Shown here in pieces: positions 57,984 to 64,000 of a stretch of DNA of 64,000 nucleotides. The position numbers and the translations under genes are program-made. The notes below the pieces were generated by a model. That model was not told the origin of the DNA and searched no databases. It saw only the letters and a list, made by a program, of their open reading frames with translations. Position 1 is the first letter of the stretch; each line of letters begins with the position of its first letter. Where the stretch lies: positions 1,922,001-1,986,000 of the forward strand of contig NC_019673.1 of NCBI RefSeq assembly GCF_000328705.1, read 5' to 3'. The DNA comes from Saccharothrix espanaensis DSM 44229 (GTDB lineage: Bacteria > Actinomycetota > Actinomycetes > Mycobacteriales > Pseudonocardiaceae).

Positions 57984-58778
57984 ATGAACAGTGTCCCGGG
58001 TCACAACCCGAGCCGGCCCGGAACGGCCGCCACCGGTGGGGAACTCGCCGGCCGCACGGCGCTGGTCACCGGCGCGGGCAGCGGGATCGGGCGGGCGTGC
58101 GCCGCCGCGCTGGCCGAGGCGGGCGCGCGGGTCCACCTGGTCGACCGGGACGAGGCGGTCACCGCCGTCGCCGACGAGATCGGCGGCACGGCGCACGTGG
58201 TCGACCTCGCCGACGACGACCCGACCCGAACCCTCCCGACCGCCGTCGACGTGCTGGTCAACAACGCTGGCCTACAGCACGTGGCCCCGGTGCACGAGTT
58301 CCCGCCGGAGAAGTTCGCGCTGCTGCAACGGGTCATGGTCACCGCGCCGTTCCTGCTCGCCCGCCACGTGCTGCCGCACATGCGCCGGCAGCGGTGGGGC
58401 CGGCTCGTGCACGTCTCCAGCGTCCACGGCCGGCGCGCCAGCGCGTTCAAATCCGCCTACGTCACGGCCAAGCACGGCCTGGAAGGGCTGAGCAAGGTGC
58501 TCGCGCTGGAAGGCGCGGAACACGGGGTCACCAGCAACTGCGTGAGCCCCGGCTACGTGCGCACCCCGTTGGTGGAGGACCAGCTCACGAGCCAGGCCGA
58601 AGCGCACGGCATCGACCCGCACCGCGTGCTCGCCGACGTCCTGCTGACCCGGCACGCGGTCAAGGAACTGGTGGAACCGCACGAGGTGGCCGACCTGGTC
58701 CGCTGGCTGTGCGGTGCCACGGCCCGCCACGTCACCGGCTCCAGCTTCACGATCGACGGTGGCTGGACCGCCCGGTAG
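57984..58778 (+). CDS. bdhA: 3-hydroxybutyrate dehydrogenase (short-chain dehydrogenase)
   Basis: A 264-residue SDR. The NAD site is TALVTGAGSGIGRACAAALA, NNAG is at 93-96, and the catalytic residues are Ser145/146 (HVSSVHG), Tyr159 and Lys163 (SAYVTAKHG). LQHVAPVHEFPPEKF after NNAG is typical of D-3-hydroxybutyrate dehydrogenases, which make acetoacetate. It is followed by a carboxylate-type transporter and a PucR regulator, supporting a catabolic operon for 3-hydroxybutyrate or a related acid. Confidence 0.88.
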   Translation: MNSVPGHNPSRPGTAATGGELAGRTALVTGAGSGIGRACAAALAEAGARVHLVDRDEAVTAVADEIGGTAHVVDLADDDPTRTLPTAVDVLVNNAGLQHVAPVHEFPPEKFALLQRVMVTAPFLLARHVLPHMRRQRWGRLVHVSSVHGRRASAFKSAYVTAKHGLEGLSKVLALEGAEHGVTSNCVSPGYVRTPLVEDQLTSQAEAHGIDPHRVLADVLLTRHAVKELVEPHEVADLVRWLCGATARHVTGSSFTIDGGWTAR

Positions 58779-58813
58779 AAACCCGTCCCCCGGAAATGAA
58801 GTGGTGACCCGCC

Positions 58814-60160
58814 ATGAGCAACGCCGCTCCGCCCAAGCCCGGTTTCGCCAAGGTCGTCATCGGAAGTCTCGTGGGAACCACCATCGAGTGGTACGACTTC
58901 TTCTTGTACGGCAGCGCGGCCGCGTTGGTGTTCAACAAGTTGTTCTTCCCCAACGAGGACGAGCTGACCGGCACGCTGCTGGCGTTTCTCACCTACGCCA
59001 TCGGGTTCCTCGCCCGACCGCTCGGTGGCCTGGTGTTCGGGCACTTCGGCGACAAGCTGGGCCGCAAGAAGCTGCTCGTGCTCAGCCTGTTCCTGATGGG
59101 CGGCGCGACGTTCGCGATGGGCCTGCTGCCCACCTACGCCGCGATCGGTGTCGGCGCGCCGCTGCTGCTGACGTTGCTGCGGCTGGTGCAGGGGTTCGCG
59201 CTGGGCGGCGAGTGGGGCGGCGCGGTGCTGATCGTGTCCGAGCACGGCAGCGCCGAGCGGCGCGGGTTCTGGGCGTCGTGGCCACAGGCCGGCGCGCCGA
59301 TGGGCAACCTGCTGGCGATCGCCGTGCTCGCGGTCCTGGCGGCCGTGCAGAGCGACGAGGCGTTCCTGTCGTGGGGGTGGCGGGTGCCGTTCCTGCTGTC
59401 CGGCGTGCTGGTGCTGATCGGCCTGTGGATCCGGTTGAGCGTCACCGAATCGCCGATCTTCCTCGAGGCGCAGGCGAAAGCGCGGGCGAAGGAGGCGGAG
59501 CAGGGCGCGGTGAGGGAACGTCCGCCGGTCGTCACGGTGCTGCGCGAGAACTGGCGCGAGGTGCTGATCGCGATGGGCGCGCGCATGGCGGAGAACGTCT
59601 CCTACTACGTGATCACCGCGTTCATCCTGGTCTACGTCACCACGTCGCTCGGCCTGCCCCGCTCCACGGGCCTCAACGCGGTGCTGATCGGGTCGGTCGC
59701 CCACCTGGTCGCCATCCCGCTGTGGGGCGCGCTGTCGGACCGGATCGGCCGCCGGGCCACGTACCTGATCGGCGCGGTCGGCGTCGGCGCGTGGATGTTC
59801 CCGTTCTTCTGGCTGCTGGACCTGAAGTCGTTCCTGCCGGTCACCCTCGCGGTCACGGTCGGGCTGGTGCTGCACGGCGCGATGTACGGGCCGCAGGCCG
59901 CGTTCTTCTCCGAGCTGTTCGGCACGAAGGTCCGCTACTCGGGCGCGTCGATCGGCTACCAGCTCGCCTCGATCGCGGCGGGCGCGCTGGCCCCGATCAT
60001 CGCCACCGCCCTGCTGCGCGACTTCGGCAGCTCGTTCCCGATCGTGCTGTACGTGCTGGGGATGTGCGTGCTGACGGTGATCGCGGTCGTCGCGTCCCGG
60101 GAGACCCGGGGCACCTCGCTGAGCCGGACCGACACCGACCGCGCGACGGTGTCAGCATGA
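58814..60160 (+). CDS. MFS transporter, metabolite:H+ symporter (MHS) type
   Basis: A 448-residue protein with 12 predicted transmembrane helices. GTTIEWYDFFLYGSAAALVF at the N-terminus and HFGDKLGRKKLLVLSLFLMG in the loop after helix 2 are MHS hallmarks; RLVQGFALGGEWGGAVLIVS is the helix 4 motif. MHS members move alpha-ketoglutarate, citrate, shikimate, proline or betaine. In this operon a hydroxy- or keto-acid is the likely substrate. Confidence 0.92.
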   Translation: MSNAAPPKPGFAKVVIGSLVGTTIEWYDFFLYGSAAALVFNKLFFPNEDELTGTLLAFLTYAIGFLARPLGGLVFGHFGDKLGRKKLLVLSLFLMGGATFAMGLLPTYAAIGVGAPLLLTLLRLVQGFALGGEWGGAVLIVSEHGSAERRGFWASWPQAGAPMGNLLAIAVLAVLAAVQSDEAFLSWGWRVPFLLSGVLVLIGLWIRLSVTESPIFLEAQAKARAKEAEQGAVRERPPVVTVLRENWREVLIAMGARMAENVSYYVITAFILVYVTTSLGLPRSTGLNAVLIGSVAHLVAIPLWGALSDRIGRRATYLIGAVGVGAWMFPFFWLLDLKSFLPVTLAVTVGLVLHGAMYGPQAAFFSELFGTKVRYSGASIGYQLASIAAGALAPIIATALLRDFGSSFPIVLYVLGMCVLTVIAVVASRETRGTSLSRTDTDRATVSA

Positions 60161-60164
60161 CCGC

Positions 60165-62012
60165 ATGAGCGAGGCGGACGCGGTGGAGCACCTGCTGGAG
60201 CTGTTGGACCTGCTGGCGGACGACGCGAGCAGCGAACGGCTGGCCCGGGTGCTCCCCGCGGCGCGTGCGGCGGGCGCGCGGGACGCGGCGCTGGACCGCG
60301 TCGGCCGCGCCACCGAGCAGGCGTTGAAGATCCGCCGCACGCTCACCGCGCACCGCCGCCGGGAAGCCGAGCTGGAGGCGCTGTTCGACACCGCGGGCGA
60401 CCTGGCGGGCGCGCGCGACCCGGACGGCGTGCTGCGCTCGATCGTGCGCCGCGCCCGGATGCTGCTCGGGGCCGACATCGCGTACCTGAGCATGAACCAG
60501 CCCGACGAGCGCGGCACGTACATGCGGGTCACCGACGGCTCGATCTCGGTGCGGTTCCAGCGCCTGCGGCTCGGCCTGGGCGACGGGCTCGGCGGACTGG
60601 TCGCGCAGACCGCCCAGCCGTACGTGACCGCCGACTACGCCGCCGACGACCGGTTCCACCACACCGCCGCGATCGACACCGCCGTCGGCGAGGAGGGCCT
60701 GGTCGCGATCCTGGGCGTGCCGCTCAAGCTGGACCGCCGGGTGATCGGCGTGCTCTACGCGGCCAACCGGTCGCCCCGCCAGTTCCCGCCCGACGAGGTG
60801 GCGCTGCTGTCGTCGCTGGCCGACCACGCCGCGATCGCCCTGGACACCGCGCACCTGCTGGAGGAGACCCGCGCGGCCGGCGAGACGATCCGCTCGCACA
60901 ACGAGGCCATGCGCCGCGCCGAGGACGCCCACGACCGGCTCACCGACCTGGTGCTGCGCGGCGCGGACGTGCCGGAGGTGGCGGCGGCCGTGGCGGAGGT
61001 GCTCGCCGGCGGGATCGCGGTGCACGACAGCGACGGTGTCGAACTCGCCCGCACCGGCACCGCCGCCGTCGTGCACCGCGCCGCGGTGAACTCCTCCCGC
61101 GCGGGCGGGCGGGCCGTGCCGCAGGACGGGACGTGGGTGTGCGCGGTGCTCGCCGGCCGGGAACTGCTGGGCAGCATCACCCTCTCCGACCGCCCCGACC
61201 TCGTGGACGCCGACCGCCGGCTGTTCGAGCGCGCGGCCGTCGTCACGGCCCTGCTGCTGCTGTTGCGCCGCACGGTCGCCGAGGCGGAGAACAAGGTGCG
61301 CGGCGAGCTGATCACCGACCTGCTGGGCGTGGTCGTGGCGGACCCGGTGGCGTTGAGCGCGCGGGCCCGCCGGGTGGGCGTGGAGCTGGGCGCGCGGCAC
61401 GTGGTGCTGGTCGCGGACGGTCCGCGCGACCGGCTGGCGGCAGCGGCGGCGCACTACGCGTCCGGGTGCCGTGGATTGGCCGGGGTGCACGGCGAACACG
61501 TCGTGCTGGTGCTGCCGGGAGAAGACCTGTCCGGCGCGGCGCGGGACACGGCCCGGGTCCTGGGCAAGGCGGTGGGGCTGCCGGTCACCGTGGGCGCGGG
61601 CGGGCCCGCCGCCGGGCCGGGCGAGGTGGCCGCGGCGCACGCCGAAGCCGCCCGGTGCCTGCGCGCGTTGCTCGTCCTGGACCGGCGTGGAGCCGGGGGA
61701 ACGTTGGGGGAGCTGGGTTTCGTGGGCGTGCTGCTGGGCGACCGCGCGGACGTCGGCGGGTACGTGCGGGCGACTCTGGGGCCGTTGCTGGACTACGACG
61801 CGAGTCGCGGGACCGAGCTGGTGCGCACGGTCACCGCGTACTTCGGGTGCGGGGCGAACCTCAGTCGTGCCAAGGAAGAGCTGCATGTGCACGTGAACAC
61901 GGTCGTGCAGCGGCTGGACCGGGTGGCCAGCCTGCTCGGCGACGACTGGCAGTCGCCGGAGCGGGTGCTGGAGGTCCAGTTGGCGTTGCGGCTGCTGAAA
62001 GTCCTGGGATGA
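60165..62012 (+). CDS. GAF-domain PucR/CdaR-type transcriptional regulator
   Basis: A 615-residue protein. A helical N-terminus is followed by a GAF domain at about 95-240 (RARMLLGADIAYLSMNQPDE, GLVAILGVPLKLDRRVIGVL), a GGDEF-like middle segment, and a C-terminal PucR helix-turn-helix (LVRTVTAYFGCGANLSRAKE, then ELHVHVNTVVQRLDRVASLL). It starts four bases after the transporter stop and is the operon's likely regulator, responding to a small molecule in the GAF domain. Confidence 0.9.
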   Translation: MSEADAVEHLLELLDLLADDASSERLARVLPAARAAGARDAALDRVGRATEQALKIRRTLTAHRRREAELEALFDTAGDLAGARDPDGVLRSIVRRARMLLGADIAYLSMNQPDERGTYMRVTDGSISVRFQRLRLGLGDGLGGLVAQTAQPYVTADYAADDRFHHTAAIDTAVGEEGLVAILGVPLKLDRRVIGVLYAANRSPRQFPPDEVALLSSLADHAAIALDTAHLLEETRAAGETIRSHNEAMRRAEDAHDRLTDLVLRGADVPEVAAAVAEVLAGGIAVHDSDGVELARTGTAAVVHRAAVNSSRAGGRAVPQDGTWVCAVLAGRELLGSITLSDRPDLVDADRRLFERAAVVTALLLLLRRTVAEAENKVRGELITDLLGVVVADPVALSARARRVGVELGARHVVLVADGPRDRLAAAAAHYASGCRGLAGVHGEHVVLVLPGEDLSGAARDTARVLGKAVGLPVTVGAGGPAAGPGEVAAAHAEAARCLRALLVLDRRGAGGTLGELGFVGVLLGDRADVGGYVRATLGPLLDYDASRGTELVRTVTAYFGCGANLSRAKEELHVHVNTVVQRLDRVASLLGDDWQSPERVLEVQLALRLLKVLG

Positions 62013-62013
62013 C

Positions 62014-62277
62014 GTGCGGGTGGTTGACGGTGTCCTCCGGGTCGTTCAGGTCGGTGCGCAGTCCACGGCGCGACCCGACACCGAGGTGGGTTACCCCCGT
62101 GCGGTGTACCGGGACGACAACGGGTCACCGATGTGGCAAGCCGGCGTCGTCACCGATACGGGGCACGGCCAACCGGGCGGCTCGGCGGTGCGCCTCGGCA
62201 ATGCGGCAGTACAACGCCTTGCACGCGTGCGTGAACGTGTGCGCGAGCTGGCATCCGGCGCACCAAAGGGGGCTTGA
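62014..62277 (+). CDS. Small protein of uncertain status
   Basis: An 87-residue frame that starts just after the PucR stop. The second half (SAVRLGNAAVQRLARVRERV) looks like a coherent helix, while the first half lacks coding character. A GTG near 62103 would give a 57-residue form. Codon bias is only moderate. No family is recognised; it could be spurious. Confidence 0.4.
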   Translation: MRVVDGVLRVVQVGAQSTARPDTEVGYPRAVYRDDNGSPMWQAGVVTDTGHGQPGGSAVRLGNAAVQRLARVRERVRELASGAPKGA

Positions 62278-62375
62278 GTAGCCCGAAGGTGGCGTTTCGA
62301 CCGGGTAAGCGCGGGTAGCTGAGATGACCCAGCGAAGTTCGCACTACCAGGTGATTTACCTTCACCCGGCGTGAG

Positions 62376-62648
62376 GTGAACGCTTCCGGGGTGACTGAGC
62401 AACGGCGCTCTACGCCCACCGACCGGGAGTCGGACCTGATCCGGCGCATCCGGAACCTGGCCCGCCGCGCTGAACGCACGGCGTTCAACCACTCGAACCT
62501 GGTGGGCCCGCCCCCGTCCCAGGAGCACCTGGACATCCTCGCGGAGATCCGCGCGCTCACCGAGCAGGTGGTGGCGGCCAGACCCGCCACGCTGCCCCGT
62601 CAGGCCGAGTCCGTGGAGACCGCCCAGCTCAGCGCACCCGTGCTGTGA
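62376..62648 (+). CDS. Small helical protein of unknown function
   Basis: A 90-residue protein: RESDLIRRIRNLARRAERTA, FNHSNLVGPPPSQEHLDILA, then EIRALTEQVVAARPATLPRQ. It consists of two amphipathic helices with a disordered tail and good third-position GC bias. GTG at 62376 or at 62391 could be the start. A hairpin terminator spans its stop codon. Confidence 0.6.
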   Translation: MNASGVTEQRRSTPTDRESDLIRRIRNLARRAERTAFNHSNLVGPPPSQEHLDILAEIRALTEQVVAARPATLPRQAESVETAQLSAPVL

Positions 62649-62662
62649 GCCGGGTGCGCTGA
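62629..62662. terminator. Hairpin terminator spanning a stop codon
   Basis: A perfect 12-bp stem (tcagcgcacccg / cgggtgcgctga) has a 10-base loop containing the stop codon of the small helical gene. The convergent SecA2 gene ends about 100 bp further on. Confidence 0.7.
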
Positions 62663-62702
62663 ACGTGGCCTGACGGGTGCCCGGGTGCGGCCGGTCGAGG
62701 CT

Positions 62703-62755
62703 GGACGGGTGCGTGGCCGCGGCTGGGCGAGGACCGGACGGGTGCGTGGCCGCGG
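62703..62755. repeat. 20-bp direct repeat
   Basis: Two identical copies of ggacgggtgcgtggccgcgg (62703-62722 and 62736-62755), separated by 13 bp, lie between the end of SecA2 and the terminator of the converging gene. They are probably the product of local slippage. Confidence 0.85.
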
Positions 62756-62766
62756 CGGAAGCGTGC

Positions 62767-64000
62767 TCAGCGGCGGCGCACCAGTTTCACCAGGCCCTTG
62801 AAGGTCTCCTCCAAGCCGGAGGAGAACGGGTTGTCGTTGACCAGGTAGGTCCACGTGGTGTTCGGTCGCTGCACGCCGGCCGCGGCCAGGTGGGCGCCCT
62901 CCTCGTCGATCTCCACCTTGGCGAAGGTCTCCTCCGCCTCGTCCCACGCGTCCGGCACGATCTTGTGGTAGGCCGGGATCGCCTCGCGGTGGAACTCGTC
63001 GAGCGGGTTCTGCCGCGCCAGCGCCCGCAGGTGGATGCCCTCGCGCAGGTCGGTGAGGAACGTCAGGTGGTCGCTCCACCGCTGGTCGAGGTGGTGCAGC
63101 GCGATCAGCCGGGCCGCCTCCACCAGCACCTCGCGGTCCAGCTCGGCCAGCTCCGCGGCCCGCTCGGGCTTGCGCTTCGCCAGCTCCTCCCACGCCTTGT
63201 CGGTGGTCAGCAGCTGGTCGCGGTACTCCAGCATCAGCGTGCGCTGGTGCTCGATCAGCTTGTTGTAGCGCCACGTGTTGCGGTGGATCTCCAGGTGCAC
63301 GCCCTCGGCCACGCGCTGCCCGTGCTCGACGGCGTGCAGCGTGCCGGTGTCGACCACCCGGCCGTCGTCCTCGACCTCGGCGGGCTCGTCGTGGTCGGGC
63401 ACGTACTGGGTGACCAGGTCGTCCTGCAACGAGGAGAAGAACACCGAGCCGCCGGGGTCGCCCTGCCGGCCGGCGCGACCGCGCAGCTGGTCGTCCAGCC
63501 GCGACGACGAGTGCCGGCCGGTGCCGATCACGTAGAGGCCGCCCAGTTCGGCGATCCGCTCGCGGTCGGTCGAGTCGTGCCCGCCGAGCCGGATGTCGGT
63601 GCCGCGGCCGGCCATCTGGGTGGACACGGTGACCCGCTCGAACGAGCCCGCGTCGGCGATGATCGAGGCTTCCTCGGCGTCGTTCTTCGCGTTGAGGACC
63701 ACGCACTCCAGGCCGGCCTCGGCGAGCTTGCGGGACAGCCGCTCGGACTCGGCCACGTCCAGCGTGCCGACCAGGATCGGCCGGCCGGTCTCGTGGACGG
63801 CCTTGATCTCCGCGACGATGGCGGCTTCCTTGAGCTCCAGCGTCGTGTAGAGCCGGGGTGCCTCGTCCTCCCGGACGCACTCCACGTTCGCCGGGATGAC
63901 CAGGACCTCGAGCTGGTAGAAGTCGCGCAGCTGCTCGGCCACGGCGACCGCGGTGCCGGTCATGCCGCACACCGTGGGGTAGCGGCTGAGCAGCGCCTGC
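62767..64000 (-). CDS. secA2: Accessory preprotein translocase ATPase SecA2 (N-terminus outside window)
   Basis: The visible 410 residues are the C-terminal half of a SecA. YPTVCGMTGTAVAVAEQLRD, VGTLDVAESERLSRKL, STQMAGRGTDIRLGG and GRHSSSRLDDQLRGRAGRQG are the second nucleotide-binding fold motifs; the helical scaffold and wing follow (LIALHHLDQRWSDHLTFLTD, LREGIHLRALARQNPLDEFH). It ends without the zinc-binding C-terminal linker of SecA1, which points to SecA2, the accessory ATPase that exports a subset of proteins in actinobacteria. The frame stays open to the window edge. Confidence 0.88.
   Translation of the reverse strand, partial: QALLSRYPTVCGMTGTAVAVAEQLRDFYQLEVLVIPANVECVREDEAPRLYTTLELKEAAIVAEIKAVHETGRPILVGTLDVAESERLSRKLAEAGLECVVLNAKNDAEEASIIADAGSFERVTVSTQMAGRGTDIRLGGHDSTDRERIAELGGLYVIGTGRHSSSRLDDQLRGRAGRQGDPGGSVFFSSLQDDLVTQYVPDHDEPAEVEDDGRVVDTGTLHAVEHGQRVAEGVHLEIHRNTWRYNKLIEHQRTLMLEYRDQLLTTDKAWEELAKRKPERAAELAELDREVLVEAARLIALHHLDQRWSDHLTFLTDLREGIHLRALARQNPLDEFHREAIPAYHKIVPDAWDEAEETFAKVEIDEEGAHLAAAGVQRPNTTWTYLVNDNPFSSGLEETFKGLVKLVRRR

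Noticed and set aside
1..64000. tRNA, rRNA, riboswitch, insertion sequence or prophage
   Set aside because: No cloverleaf, rRNA-like segment, transposase, integrase or phage structural gene was recognised on either strand. Short or divergent RNAs could be missed by eye.

Overview
The window is high-GC actinobacterial DNA with strong G/C third-position bias, frequent GTG starts and 1-4 bp start/stop overlaps. The gene content suggests Pseudonocardiales (Saccharothrix, Actinosynnema or Lentzea-like): coproporphyrin-type heme synthesis, MNIO/TIGR04222 genes, separate LigD-polymerase and ATP-dependent ligase genes, Asp23/AmaP envelope genes and SecA2. That placement is inference from content, not a database match. 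No rRNA, tRNA, CRISPR array, transposase or phage gene was seen.

Layout. 0-8.2 kb is a conserved core: MerR fragment, RNase D, a NarL-type response regulator, an M19 dipeptidase, a DUF3000 protein and the heme genes hemE-hemY-hemQ. 8.2-14.9 kb holds two tandem paralogous secreted subtilases. 15.0-20.2 kb is the most unusual block: a seven-gene minus-strand operon with four TIGR04222-type membrane proteins (two ending in Cys/Gly/Ser tails), a DUF692/MNIO iron oxidase, a small DUF2063-like partner and a lipoprotein. 20.3-26.2 kb carries msrB, an asparaginase with a divergent FadR-type regulator, an alpha/beta hydrolase, and an acyl-CoA dehydrogenase divergent from a TetR regulator.

26.3-38.2 kb is accessory-rich. 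It has the LigD polymerase gene, a 1.7-kb segment bounded by a second partial copy of the ligD 3' end, several genes of unknown function, a 34-residue peptide with eight cysteines, a lipoprotein hydrolase that lacks its nucleophile, an EamA exporter and an ATP-dependent DNA ligase. 38.3-43.8 kb is an envelope-stress region: AmaP, DUF6286, Asp23 and DUF2273-like proteins downstream of an ECF sigma/anti-sigma pair coupled to a RibD-like reductase.

43.8-57.8 kb is a mixed core: ZapE, DUF3040, a papain-like protein without its catalytic Cys, ABC-F, ceramidase-like, DUF2252, RocD, PPK2, a Tat-exported lactonase preceded by a DasR-like site, an SGNH hydrolase, a frameshifted ArsR gene with its intact SRPBCC partner, a HipA-like/DUF3037 pair and an LCP protein. 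57.9-64 kb has a 3-hydroxybutyrate dehydrogenase / MHS transporter / PucR regulator operon and the C-terminal part of SecA2.

The best candidate for an undescribed system is the MNIO/TIGR04222 operon. Its enzyme-plus-partner arrangement resembles methanobactin- and bufferin-type cysteine modification, but the likely substrates are the tails of membrane proteins. The orphan Cys-rich peptide at 33.2 kb is a second candidate. Functions for both are inference.
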